Assembly: GCF_009755225.1 (NCBI RefSeq)
Contig: NZ_WQKZ01000004.1
Span: 62,001-126,000 of the forward strand
Length of the DNA: 64,000 nt
Direction: 5' to 3'
Source of the DNA: Hymenobacter ginkgonis
Lineage (GTDB): Bacteria; Bacteroidota; Bacteroidia; Cytophagales; Hymenobacteraceae
This document shows positions 15,272 through 23,248 of this stretch, piece by piece. Position 1 is the first letter of the stretch. Every line of letters starts with the position of its first letter. The notes under the pieces were generated by a model. It was given only the letters and a program-made list of their open reading frames with translations, did not search any database and was not told where the DNA came from. The position numbers and the translations under genes are program-made.

Positions 15272-16774
15272 TTACTTGGCTTCCGCAATCAGGCGCTCAC
15301 CTTTCGCTACAGCATCTTCGATGTTGCCGACTAGGTTGAACGCCGACTCGGGCAAGTGGTCATACTTGCCGTCGATGATTTCGTTGAAGCCGCGGATGGT
15401 GTCCTTGATGTCAACTAGCACCCCTTTGAGGCCAGTGAACTGCTCGGCCACGAAGAACGGCTGCGACAAGAAGCGCTGCACGCGACGAGCGCGGTTTACC
15501 GTCTGCTTATCCTCTTCCGAAAGCTCGTCCATACCCAAGATAGCGATGATGTCTTGCAATTCCTTGTAGCGCTGCAGAATCTCTTTCACGCGCTGAGCGG
15601 TATTGTAGTGCTCAGCGCCGAGGATGGTAGCATCCAGAATGCGCGAGGTCGAGTCCAGCGGGTCAACGGCAGGATAGATGCCCAGCTCGGCGATTTTGCG
15701 GCTCAGTACCGTCGTAGCGTCCAAGTGAGCGAAGGTGTTGGCCGGGGCTGGGTCGGTCAAGTCATCGGCCGGCACATACACGGCTTGCACCGAAGTAATC
15801 GAGCCGCGCTTGGTCGAGGTGATACGCTCCTGCATGGCACCCATTTCGGTAGCCAGTGTGGGCTGGTATCCTACGGCCGACGGCATCCGGCCCAGTAGAG
15901 CCGACACCTCCGAACCCGCCTGCGTGAAGCGAAAGATGTTGTCGATAAAGAACAGAATGTCGCGGCCAGCACCGGTGCCATCGCCATCGCGGAAGCTCTC
16001 GGCAATGGTCAAGCCCGACAGGGCCACGCGGGCGCGGGCTCCGGGAGGCTCGTTCATCTGGCCAAACACCAGGGTAGCCTGCGATTTTTCCATCTCTACC
16101 ATGTCCACTTTGGTCAGGTCCCAGCCGCCCTCTTCCATCGAGTGCTTAAAGGCCTCGCCGTAGCGAATGATGTTGGCTTCAATGAATTCACGCAGCAAGT
16201 CGTTGCCCTCGCGGGTACGCTCGCCCACCCCGGCAAATACCGACAGGCCCGAGTAAGCCTTCGCTACGTTGTTGATAAGCTCTTGAATCAGTACGGTTTT
16301 GCCTACCCCTGCCCCGCCGAACAAGCCAATTTTACCACCCTTCACATATGGAGCGAGCAGGTCAATTACTTTAATGCCGGTGAAGAACACTTCCGACGAA
16401 GTGGCCAAGTCCTCAAAGGCCGGCGCACCGCGGTGTATAGACAAGCCGCCCGCGCTCTTCGGCTGCGGAATGCCGTCAATGGCTTGGCCAATAACGTTGA
16501 ACAAGCGGCCCTTCACCCCGTCGCCGGTAGGCATGGTGATGGAGCGGCCCAGGCTGCGTACTTCGGCACCACGGGTCAGGCCCTCGGTCGAGTCCATGGC
16601 GATGGTCCGAACCCGGTCTTCGCCCAAGTGCTGCTGGCACTCCAACACTACTACCTGGCCGTTCTCTTTGGTTACTTCCAGCGCGTCGAGGATGTTGGGG
16701 AGGTCGCCTTCGCCCGCGAAGCTCACGTCCACCACGGGGCCGATAACCTGGGTGATTTTGCCCGAATTCGCCAT
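15272..16774 (-). CDS. atpD: ATP synthase F1 beta subunit
   Basis: A 500-residue catalytic beta subunit of the ATP synthase. Walker A GGAGVGKTVLIQEL, the catalytic glutamate region GVGERTREGNDL, Walker B DILFFIDNIFRF and the ALLGRMPSAVGYQPTLA signature are all present. The ATG at 16772-16774 (MANSGKITQV) is preferred over an in-frame start 18 codons upstream that would overlap the promoter. A complete Bacteroidota promoter lies at 16813-16843. It is followed by atpC across a hairpin repeat. Confidence 0.97.
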   Translation of the reverse strand: MANSGKITQVIGPVVDVSFAGEGDLPNILDALEVTKENGQVVVLECQQHLGEDRVRTIAMDSTEGLTRGAEVRSLGRSITMPTGDGVKGRLFNVIGQAIDGIPQPKSAGGLSIHRGAPAFEDLATSSEVFFTGIKVIDLLAPYVKGGKIGLFGGAGVGKTVLIQELINNVAKAYSGLSVFAGVGERTREGNDLLREFIEANIIRYGEAFKHSMEEGGWDLTKVDMVEMEKSQATLVFGQMNEPPGARARVALSGLTIAESFRDGDGTGAGRDILFFIDNIFRFTQAGSEVSALLGRMPSAVGYQPTLATEMGAMQERITSTKRGSITSVQAVYVPADDLTDPAPANTFAHLDATTVLSRKIAELGIYPAVDPLDSTSRILDATILGAEHYNTAQRVKEILQRYKELQDIIAILGMDELSEEDKQTVNRARRVQRFLSQPFFVAEQFTGLKGVLVDIKDTIRGFNEIIDGKYDHLPESAFNLVGNIEDAVAKGERLIAEAK

Positions 16775-16812
16775 TTGGTTTTGTTTTACTAAGTTAATAC
16801 GATTTGAGGGTG

Positions 16813-16843
16813 CAAAAGTACGCTTCAAACCGAGCTTTTCAAA
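16813..16843 (-). promoter_or_regulatory. Promoter of atpD
   Basis: Minus-strand TTTG (16840-16843), 19 bases, TACTTTTG (16813-16820): a full match to the -33/-7 pattern. Confidence 0.85.
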
Positions 16844-16940
16844 GCTGTTCTACGCCCGCGAGGCTGGTCCGGGTTAGAAAGCACGAAATGGGCCCCTGAG
16901 GTAGTCGGCCCACTTTTTTTAATTTTTTTTACCTCACCTC

Positions 16941-16970
16941 TTGCCTCGTATTATTCTCGTATTACCTTTG
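16941..16970 (+). promoter_or_regulatory. Promoter of tRNA-Gln
   Basis: TTG (16941-16943), 19 bases, TACCTTTG (16963-16970), 33 bases before the mature tRNA end. Confidence 0.85.
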
Positions 16971-17003
16971 CAGCCCCGAACGGCACACCGCCCGCCGGGA
17001 AAT

Positions 17004-17076
17004 TGTCCGATGGTGTAACTGGCAACACGCTTGATTTTGATTCAAGAAAGTCCAGGTTCGAGCCCTGGTCGGACAA
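17004..17076 (+). tRNA. tRNA-Gln (anticodon TTG)
   Basis: The acceptor stem TGTCCGA (17004-17010) pairs with TCGGACA (17069-17075), with discriminator base A17076. The anticodon stem is CTTGA/TCAAG around a TTTTGAT loop that gives anticodon TTG, reading CAA. The T arm has the standard GGTTCGAGCC. No CCA is encoded. It is expressed from the promoter at 16941-16970 and followed by two hairpins before prs. Confidence 0.96.
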
Positions 17077-17102
17077 CTTCGACAACGCTCGACAACCCTA
17101 GC

Positions 17103-17151
17103 AAAGGCGCTGGCTTCTCCCAACCGGGAGCAAGTCGGCGCCTTTCGCTTT
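17103..17151 (+). terminator. Hairpin after tRNA-Gln
   Basis: Outer stem AAAGGCGC (17103-17110) / GCGCCTTT (17138-17145), inner stem CTCCC/GGGAG (17117-17121 / 17126-17130), followed by the T-rich CGCTTTT. Confidence 0.65.
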
Positions 17152-17171
17152 TCCATTTCGCCCCTCGTTAC

Positions 17172-17218
17172 CGCCTGTTACCTGAAGACTACTTCGGCTA
17201 ACAGGCGTTTTTCTTTTT
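17172..17218 (+). terminator. Strong terminator directly before prs (possible attenuator)
   Basis: Stem CGCCTGTTA (17172-17180) / TAACAGGCG (17199-17207) followed by TTTTTCTTTTT. The T run ends 10 bases before the prs ATG, which leaves no room for a promoter between them. Confidence 0.8.
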
Positions 17219-17228
17219 ACCTTACTAC

Positions 17229-18158
17229 ATGGAACCGCACGTTAAACTATTCGCTGGCAGCGCTTCGCAAGAGCTGGGCCGCAAAATCGCCGCTTCTTTC
17301 GGCAAGCCGCTCGGCGAGCTCACCTTGCAGCGCTTTGCCGACAGTGAACTGGGCCCCAGCTTCGACGAGAGTGTTCGGGGCTGCGAAGTATTTCTCATCC
17401 AAAGCACTTTCCCGCCTTCCGAGCACCTCATGGAGCTCATGCTGATGGTGGACGCCTGCAAGCGCGCCTCGGCCCACAAGGTCAACATCGTGATGCCTTA
17501 CATGGGCTACGCCCGGCAAGACCGCAAGGACAAGCCTCGCGTGAGCATCGGCGCCAAAGTAGTAGCCAATATTATCCAGAGTGTGGGCACCGACCGCCTC
17601 ATGACTTGCGACCTGCACGCAGGCCAAATTCAAGGGTTTTTTGATATTCCAGTCGACCACCTCGACGGGGCCACCGTCACGGCGCCCTATATTAAGTCGC
17701 TGAACTTGGCGAATCTCATCTTTGCCTCGCCCGATGTGGGGGGGGTAGTGCGCACCCGCGCTTTCGCCAAGAAATTTGGAGCTGAGATTGTGGTGTGTGA
17801 TAAAATGCGCCTGCGGGCCAATGAAATCGCCTCCATGCAGGTAATCGGCGATGTGAAGGGGATGGACGTTGTATTTGTTGATGACATGGTGGACACGGCC
17901 GGCACCATCTGCAAAGCCGCCGATTTGGTGATGGAGCGCGGTGCCAACTCGGTGCGCGCTGTCATCACGCACCCGCTGCTTAGCGGGCCGGCACATGCCC
18001 GCATTCGCGCCTCGCAGCTCACCGAGTTGATTACGACCGACACTATTCCGCAGCGCGAGGAGAACGATAAAATCCGGGTTATTTCGATGGCACCGCTCTT
18101 TGCCGCTGCCATCCGCAACGTGGTGACGCACGAGAGCATCAGCTCGCTCTTTGGGTAA
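17229..18158 (+). CDS. prs: Ribose-phosphate pyrophosphokinase
   Basis: A 309-residue PRPP synthetase, which makes 5-phosphoribosyl 1-diphosphate from ribose 5-phosphate and ATP for nucleotide, His and Trp synthesis. Seen: the N-terminal KLFAGSASQELGRKIA, MPYMGYARQDRKDKPR (flexible-loop and ATP-binding region), CDLHAGQIQGFF, and the PRPP-binding loop VFVDDMVDTAGTICKAA. Length is typical (310-315 residues). The ATG at 17229 lies right behind a terminator-like hairpin, so expression may come from read-through of the tRNA-Gln transcript. Confidence 0.97.
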   Translation: MEPHVKLFAGSASQELGRKIAASFGKPLGELTLQRFADSELGPSFDESVRGCEVFLIQSTFPPSEHLMELMLMVDACKRASAHKVNIVMPYMGYARQDRKDKPRVSIGAKVVANIIQSVGTDRLMTCDLHAGQIQGFFDIPVDHLDGATVTAPYIKSLNLANLIFASPDVGGVVRTRAFAKKFGAEIVVCDKMRLRANEIASMQVIGDVKGMDVVFVDDMVDTAGTICKAADLVMERGANSVRAVITHPLLSGPAHARIRASQLTELITTDTIPQREENDKIRVISMAPLFAAAIRNVVTHESISSLFG

Positions 18159-18164
18159 GAGTAC

Positions 18165-18210
18165 AAAGCCCCTACCCCGCTCTTTGGGCAAAAGGTGGGG
18201 GTAGGCTTTT
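18165..18210 (+). terminator. Terminator of prs
   Basis: Left arm AAAGCC plus TACCCC (18165-18178) pairs with GGGGTAGGCTTT (18197-18208) with a 2-base bulge; a T run follows. The stem contains the CTACCCC motif on both arms. Confidence 0.7.
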
Positions 18211-18229
18211 AATTCTCACCTAATTCCCG

Positions 18230-18237
18230 TACCTTTG
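18230..18237 (+). promoter_or_regulatory. -7 box of rplY
   Basis: TACCTTTG, a perfect -7 match, 57 bases before the rplY ATG. The -33 region is T-rich without a clear TTTG. Confidence 0.7.
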
Positions 18238-18294
18238 CGGCCCGTTTCGGCAAAGGATGCCGAGCGGATAATTCATTCCAAATCAACTTCTTTT

Positions 18295-18867
18295 ATGAAA
18301 AGCCTGGAGATTGTAGGGTTTAAAAGAGCGAATCTCGGCAAGACGGACGCGAAAGCGCTGCGCCTCGATGCGCAAGTGCCTTGCGTACTGTACGGTGGCA
18401 AAGACACGGTGCACTTTTCGGTGCCCGCCATCTTGTTCCGCGAATTGCTGTATACCCCGGAGGCCCACATCGTGGACCTGAACGTAGAAGGTACCGTGTA
18501 CCGCGCTATCGTGCAGGACGCCCAGTTCCACCCCGTTAACGAAATGCTACTGCACGTTGACTTCCTGGAAATTGAGGACGGCAAAGAAGTGAAAATGGAC
18601 ATCCCCGTGAAATACGTAGGCGTTTCGCCCGGCGTACTAGCCGGTGGTAAATTGGCCAGCAAGCTGCGTAAAGTGCGCGTGAAGGCTTCGGCCGAAAACC
18701 TGCCCGACTACGTAGAGGTTGACATCAGCACCCTGGAGCTAGGCAAATCGGTAAAAGTTGGCGCTGTACAGCCCACCAATTATACCATTCTGACCAGCGC
18801 ACAGGCCCCGATTGCGACCGTAACCGTGCCGCGCGCCCTGAAAGGCGAGCTTGCCGCTAACAAGTAA
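18295..18867 (+). CDS. rplY: 50S ribosomal protein L25 (Ctc/TL5 form)
   Basis: A 190-residue L25 of the long, two-domain type: an N-terminal 5S-rRNA-binding domain (residues 1-95, with VPCVLYGGKDTVHFSV and ERYRAIVQD-like strand VYRAIVQDAQFHPV) and a C-terminal Ctc/TL5 beta domain (from MDIPVKYVGVSPGVLAGGKL). It binds 5S rRNA in the large subunit. The ATG at 18295 (MKSLEIVGF) fits family starts; an in-frame upstream start would fall at the -7 box. It pairs with pth, a common arrangement in bacteria. A 225-base inverted-repeat element begins on the base after its stop codon. Confidence 0.95.
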   Translation: MKSLEIVGFKRANLGKTDAKALRLDAQVPCVLYGGKDTVHFSVPAILFRELLYTPEAHIVDLNVEGTVYRAIVQDAQFHPVNEMLLHVDFLEIEDGKEVKMDIPVKYVGVSPGVLAGGKLASKLRKVRVKASAENLPDYVEVDISTLELGKSVKVGAVQPTNYTILTSAQAPIATVTVPRALKGELAANK

Positions 18868-19092
18868 GACCATGGATTAACGGGGGTTTTAACGGATTTT
18901 ACGGATTTTGTGAACGGCGTTATTTTCCTTGCGTATTCCTGCAAAAAGCCGCTCCTTATTGGAGCGGCTTTTTTACTTATTAAATGGATGTGGTGACGAA
19001 CGACTGAAAACTTGCCACTAGCAGCTGTTATCAGCAAACAAGTCGTCCACAAAATCCGTGAAATCCGTTAAAATCCTCGTTAATCCGTGGTC
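18868..19092. repeat. 225-bp inverted-repeat element filling the rplY-pth gap
   Basis: The 45-base outer arms, 18868-18912 and 19048-19092, match as reverse complements at 41 of 45 positions. Each arm is built from short ATCCGT-containing units. The element starts on the base after the rplY stop codon and ends two bases before the pth start codon. Its interior holds a strong terminator (18943-18974). No open frame inside. This looks like a dispersed non-coding element (MITE-like). Confidence 0.8.
18943..18974 (+). terminator. Terminator inside the rplY-pth element
   Basis: Perfect 13-bp stem AAAAAGCCGCTCC / GGAGCGGCTTTTT (18943-18955 / 18961-18973) with a TTATT loop and T run. It should stop rplY transcripts before pth. 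Confidence 0.85.
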
Positions 19093-19094
19093 CT

Positions 19095-19667
19095 GTGAAG
19101 TTCTTAGTTCTCGCCTTGGGCAATATTGGTCCTGAGTATACCGATACCCGCCACAACATTGGGTTTATGGTGGCCGATTATTTAGCCAACAAATTTGATG
19201 CACCGCGTTTCGAATTGGGACGCCATGCATTTACCACCGAAATCAAAAGTAAAGGCCACACCTACGTGCTCGTAAAACCGACCACGTTTATGAACCTGAG
19301 TGGCAAAGCGGCAGCGCACTGGCTCAGCACCCTCAAGCTGCCGGTAGAGCAAATGCTGGTTGTCACCGACGATTTGGCGCTGCCTTACGGCAAGCTGCGG
19401 CTCAAAGGCCAAGGCTCAGCGGGCGGGCACAATGGCCTAAAAGATATTCAGGCTACGCTGGGTACCGACGTATATGCGCGCCTGCGCTTTGGCGTCGATG
19501 CTAATTTTCCGAAGGGTAGGCAGGTCGATTACGTACTCAATCCGTTCTCGGCTGATGAGCGCATTGATTTGCCACTGCACATCGAAAAAGCCGGCGAGGC
19601 CGTGCTCGCATTCGGCGCGCTGGGGCTAGAACGGGCCATGAATAGTGTGAATGTGAGTGCTAAATAG
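19095..19667 (+). CDS. pth: Peptidyl-tRNA hydrolase
   Basis: A 190-residue enzyme that releases peptides from prematurely dropped peptidyl-tRNA. Seen: LGNIGPEYTDTRHNIGFMV with the catalytic His, FMNLSGKA, DDLALPYGKLRLKGQGSAGGHNGLKDI, and the C-terminal VLNPFSADE. The start is a GTG at 19095, which agrees with the family N-terminus (KFLVLALGN). Its upstream region is wholly made of the inverted-repeat element, so its promoter is either inside that element or shared with rplY through a terminator. Downstream is a 64-bp perfect palindrome. Confidence 0.96.
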   Translation: MKFLVLALGNIGPEYTDTRHNIGFMVADYLANKFDAPRFELGRHAFTTEIKSKGHTYVLVKPTTFMNLSGKAAAHWLSTLKLPVEQMLVVTDDLALPYGKLRLKGQGSAGGHNGLKDIQATLGTDVYARLRFGVDANFPKGRQVDYVLNPFSADERIDLPLHIEKAGEAVLAFGALGLERAMNSVNVSAK

Positions 19668-19669
19668 CC

Positions 19670-19733
19670 AGAGCTGCCATAAAAAAGGGCCGCCGCTGCA
19701 ATTGCAGCGGCGGCCCTTTTTTATGGCAGCTCT
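19670..19733. terminator. 64-bp perfect palindrome, bidirectional terminator
   Basis: Arms 19670-19701 and 19702-19733 are perfect 32-base reverse complements with no spacer, including a GC-rich core flanked by A6 and T6 runs. It separates the convergent pth and metG genes and can terminate both. Confidence 0.9.
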
Positions 19734-19743
19734 GATAAATCTT

Positions 19744-21786
19744 TTACAGTACGCTGCTGCCATTACGCACCGCGGCGCCGGGCTGCATTAGCGCCAAGCT
19801 ACCGTCGGCATTTTCGGCCAGCAAGAGCATGCCTTGGCTTTGAATTCCTTTGATTTCGCGGGGTGCCAGGTTGAGCAATACCATTGCTTGTTGGCCAATC
19901 AGCGCCTCCGGAATAAAGGCCTCGGCAATGCCGCTCACAATCGTACGCTGGTCGAGGCCAGTGTCGATGGTCAGCTTCAACAGCTTTTTGGTTTTGGCTA
20001 CTTTTTCGGCGGCGATAATAGTACCGATGCGCAAATCCATTTTGCCAAAATCGTCGAAGCTTACATCTTCCTTCGCCGCCGCAACGGGGGTAGCAGCTAG
20101 CGCATTGGCTTGCTTAGTATCGAGCAGTTTTTGCACTTGGGCATTTACGACCGCATCTTCAATCTTGGCGAATAATAGCGCGGGCTCCTGCAGTTGATGG
20201 CCGGCCGGCAGGTGCTCAGCACGCCCCGCGCTCTGCCAATTGCCGGGCTCGAAATTCAACATCTTAGCCAATTTATCAGCCGATTCGGGCAAGAAAGGCG
20301 TGAGCAGCGGCACCAAGGCGGCAGCTACTTGCAGCGCCACGTGCAGCACCGTGCCAGTGCGCGCCGCGTCGGTTTTGATAAGGTGCCAGGGCTGGGTATC
20401 AGCCAGGTATTTATTGCCGAGGCGCGCCAGGTTCAGTACCTCCGCTAAGGCGTCGCGGAAACGATAATTCTCAATTAAGTCGCCCACGCGCGCCGGAAAC
20501 TCGGCTATCTGCCGAAATACCTCTTCGTCAATTTCGGTGAGTTCGCCCCGCTCAGGCACCTTGCCCTCGAAGAACTTCTGCGTAAGCACCGCCGCCCGGT
20601 TCACGAAATTACCGAGGGTAGCAACTAGCTCGTTGTTATTGCGCGCCTGGAAATCCTTCCAAGTGAAGTCGTTGTCTTTGGTTTCGGGCGCATTGGCACA
20701 TAGCACGTAGCGCAGGACATCGGCTTGACCAGGAAAATCGGCCAGGTATTCGTGCAGCCACACGGCCCAATTGCGCGATGTGCTGATTTTGTCGCCTTCG
20801 AGATTTAGGAATTCATTGGCGGGCACATTATCAGGCAAAATATATTCGCCATGCGCCTTCAGCATTACCGGGAAAATAATGCAGTGAAAAACAATATTAT
20901 CCTTGCCGATAAAATGCACGAGTTTCGTGCCGGGGTCCTGCCAGTATTTCTGCCAGTCGTCGGGGAAGGCCTCTTTGGTGGCCGAAATATACCCAATGGG
21001 CGCATCAAACCACACGTACAGCACCTTACCCTCGGCCCCGGGCACCGGCACGGGTACGCCCCAGTCGAGGTCACGCGTGACGGCGCGGGCGTGCAAGCCC
21101 TGGTCAATCCACGATTTGCACTGGCCGTACACGTTGGTTTTCCAATCGTTTTTGTGGCCCTCGATTATCCATTCGCGCAGCCAGGGCTCGTACTCGTTCA
21201 GAGGTAAAAACCAGTGGCGCGTGTCGCGCAGCACTGGCGTGTTGCCGCTGAGCATGGAGCGCGGATTAATTAACTCCGTGGGGCTGAGTGATGTGCCGCA
21301 ACGCTCGCACTGGTCGCCGTAGGCATTTTCGTTGCCGCAGTTGGGGCACGTACCTACCACGTAGCGGTCGGCCAAAAATTGGCCCGCCTGCTCATCGTAG
21401 AGTTGCTGCGTGGTTTGCTCAATAAATTTTCCGTCTTCGTAAAGCTTCTTAAAAAACTCGCTCGATACTTCGGCGTGCGTTTTAGAAGAAGTACGCGAAT
21501 ACACGTCGAACGACACATTAAAATCGCGGAAAGAATCGCGAATAATGGTGTGGTATTTATCGACTACTTGCTGGGGGGTAATTCCCTCCTTTTGGGCCCG
21601 AATAGTAATGGGTACGCCGTGCTCATCAGAGCCGCAAATAAATTTCACGTCGCGGCCTTGCGCCCGCAGGTAGCGCACATAAATATCAGCTGGCAAATAA
21701 ACGCCCGCCAAATGGCCAATATGCACGGGGCCATTGGCGTAAGGCAAAGCTGAGGTTACCGTATAACGCTCTGGTAGTGAGTTCAT
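19744..21786 (-). CDS. metG: Methionyl-tRNA synthetase
   Basis: A 680-residue class I synthetase charging tRNA-Met. HIGH motif at residues 22-25 (NGPVHIGHLAGV), a zinc knuckle CPNCGNENAYGDQCERCG, the KMSKS equivalent in the variant GDKISTSRNW, and a C-terminal EMAP/Trbp111-like tRNA-binding domain (from about residue 570, FGKMDLRIGTIIAAEKVA). Full length for the long, dimeric form. The predicted start is the ATG at 21784-21786. A TATATTCG box on the minus strand at 21824-21831 is a weak promoter candidate. Confidence 0.97.
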   Translation of the reverse strand: MNSLPERYTVTSALPYANGPVHIGHLAGVYLPADIYVRYLRAQGRDVKFICGSDEHGVPITIRAQKEGITPQQVVDKYHTIIRDSFRDFNVSFDVYSRTSSKTHAEVSSEFFKKLYEDGKFIEQTTQQLYDEQAGQFLADRYVVGTCPNCGNENAYGDQCERCGTSLSPTELINPRSMLSGNTPVLRDTRHWFLPLNEYEPWLREWIIEGHKNDWKTNVYGQCKSWIDQGLHARAVTRDLDWGVPVPVPGAEGKVLYVWFDAPIGYISATKEAFPDDWQKYWQDPGTKLVHFIGKDNIVFHCIIFPVMLKAHGEYILPDNVPANEFLNLEGDKISTSRNWAVWLHEYLADFPGQADVLRYVLCANAPETKDNDFTWKDFQARNNNELVATLGNFVNRAAVLTQKFFEGKVPERGELTEIDEEVFRQIAEFPARVGDLIENYRFRDALAEVLNLARLGNKYLADTQPWHLIKTDAARTGTVLHVALQVAAALVPLLTPFLPESADKLAKMLNFEPGNWQSAGRAEHLPAGHQLQEPALLFAKIEDAVVNAQVQKLLDTKQANALAATPVAAAKEDVSFDDFGKMDLRIGTIIAAEKVAKTKKLLKLTIDTGLDQRTIVSGIAEAFIPEALIGQQAMVLLNLAPREIKGIQSQGMLLLAENADGSLALMQPGAAVRNGSSVL

Positions 21787-21956
21787 CAGTTATTTTTATG
21801 AAAGCCAATGCTTACTTATTTGGCGAATATATTAACGGTAGTTGCCGACAGCATAAACCGATTAAGATGCGCAAAAAGGCTTGGCCTAAATGCGATTTAA
21901 ATACAAAGAAACAGGAAAGAAAGGGTGTTATTTTTAACAAAAAAAGCTGCTGTGCG

Positions 21957-21987
21957 TTTGCCAACTTAATTTAAAATAATACTTTAG
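21957..21987 (+). promoter_or_regulatory. Promoter of the AT-hook-like protein gene
   Basis: TTTG (21957-21960), 19 bases, TACTTTAG (21980-21987), one base from the -7 consensus. The leader would be about 50 bases. Confidence 0.65.
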
Positions 21988-22042
21988 CTCAGTAATTAGC
22001 GCACCTTTTAATTTCTTTCTCTCCCCACAATCTTTTCCACTT

Positions 22043-22723
22043 ATGGCCAAAAAGAATAGTTTGGAAACTGCAGCGCCAACTGCACCCGCCAAACGCACAC
22101 CCGAGGAAAAAGCGCAACGCAAAGCTGATAAAGCCAGCCAGCGCGCCGCCAAAAACCTGACTGATGACCGGGCTGAGAGTAAGGCTAACCAAAAGCAATC
22201 CCTGAAATCAGCGGCTAAGCAGCTGCAAAAGGAGCTGGATGTCCGCATGAGCGAAATGGTGGCCCGCATCCGCAAAGAAACGAAGGCCAAGCTGAAAGAA
22301 GTGGTGAAGGAAGCAACGCGTCGCCTCGATGTGGACACCGAACGGATGTTTGAGCAGGCGCTGCACACCATAGTGCGCCACTACGACTCCATCGCGCCGG
22401 GCCGCACCACCGATATTACCCTGCCCGCTCCGGCGGCGCAGCCGGAGGATGTTGCTACCGGCAACCAAGCTGCTACCCCTACCCCCTCTGCAAGCCGCAA
22501 GAAGGATGCCCCGCGCAAAGCCCGCACGGCGGCCGCCAGTGCGCCAGAGCCTACCCCCCGCAAACGCGCTGGGCGCCCGGCTACCCAGCCAGTAGCGACG
22601 GACGCAAACTCAGCCCGCCGGCCTGGCCGCCCCAAACGCTCAACTGCCGCCACCAGTGGCGCAGCCGATTTAAACCTGCCGCAGGCTACGACCAACGATA
22701 GCGTAGCCGTGGATAACGTATAG
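22043..22723 (+). CDS. Basic coiled-coil protein with AT-hook-like C-terminal tail
   Basis: A 226-residue protein not assigned to a known family. Residues 1-65 are a Lys/Ala-rich helical region. Residues 66-115 form a charged helix (KQLQKELDVRMSEMVARI) ending in a DTERMFEQALHTIV segment that could be a coiled coil. From about residue 130 the chain is Pro/Ala/Arg-rich and disordered, with two AT-hook-like cores, RKRAGRPATQ and RRPGRPKRS, where GRP is flanked by basic residues. This suggests a DNA-binding, nucleoid-associated role, by analogy with histone H1-like and HMG-tail proteins. It has its own promoter and terminator. DNA binding is inference. Confidence 0.7.
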   Translation: MAKKNSLETAAPTAPAKRTPEEKAQRKADKASQRAAKNLTDDRAESKANQKQSLKSAAKQLQKELDVRMSEMVARIRKETKAKLKEVVKEATRRLDVDTERMFEQALHTIVRHYDSIAPGRTTDITLPAPAAQPEDVATGNQAATPTPSASRKKDAPRKARTAAASAPEPTPRKRAGRPATQPVATDANSARRPGRPKRSTAATSGAADLNLPQATTNDSVAVDNV

Positions 22724-22740
22724 AGCAACAGATTATTGAG

Positions 22741-22785
22741 AAAAAGCCGGGCCGTTTCCAGTTCAGGAAGCGGCCCGGCTTTTTT
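22741..22785 (+). terminator. Terminator of the AT-hook-like gene
   Basis: 19-bp stem (22741-22759 / 22766-22784) with one G-T pair and a 6-base loop, starting with A5 and ending in T6. Confidence 0.9.
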
Positions 22786-22810
22786 GCGGGTGGCCTGAGG
22801 CCCTACCCCC

Positions 22811-23176
22811 TTATGGGCGGCGTAGGGTGTCGGGAATAGACTCGTCGATGCGCTGCAAGCGGGTTTCGTTGGTTGTGTTGTTGGCGTCGTTGGTATTGAG
22901 CGTTTCGGGCCGCTTGAAGCGGTTGATGTCCGAAGCTTGCTCGCCCAGGCGTTGGGTGTTGGGGGTAGCGTCGGGGATAGGGCTACCCGTGCCAACGGAG
23001 CGCGCCTGGCCGTTAGAATTATAGATGGCTCGGCGGTCGGCGTCCGTAACTACTTGGGTGGGCACGGGCGTGGCGCGCGGCGCGGCAGCTTCGGAAGTTT
23101 GCTCGGTGGCGGTGCAAGCAGCCAGCAGGGCCGGCGCGGCCAGCCAAAGGCTACGCATTGAAAAACGGAAGCGCAT
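22811..23176 (-). CDS. Small lipoprotein, unknown function
   Basis: A 121-residue protein with an N-terminal hydrophobic stretch and lipobox LLAAC (RSLWLAAPALLAACTATEQ), so it is predicted to be lipidated and anchored in the envelope. The mature part is polar and probably unstructured, rich in Asn, Thr, Asp and Arg, with no recognised domain. Start codons at 23188, 23176 and 23158 are all possible; 23176 gives a regular n-region (MRFRFSMRS). It is separated from the upstream msrB by a terminator, so it is likely transcribed alone. Confidence 0.6.
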   Translation of the reverse strand: MRFRFSMRSLWLAAPALLAACTATEQTSEAAAPRATPVPTQVVTDADRRAIYNSNGQARSVGTGSPIPDATPNTQRLGEQASDINRFKRPETLNTNDANNTTNETRLQRIDESIPDTLRRP

Positions 23177-23188
23177 GATAATCAGCAA

Positions 23189-23215
23189 AAAGGCGACCCG
23201 ATGCGGGTCGCCTTT
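23189..23215 (-). terminator. Terminator of msrB
   Basis: Perfect 11-bp stem (23189-23199 / 23205-23215) with a 5-base loop, followed on the minus strand by TTTTTGC. Confidence 0.8.
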
Positions 23216-23248
23216 GCTTAAACGAAAGTCGGAGCCGGGAGTTCTAGC

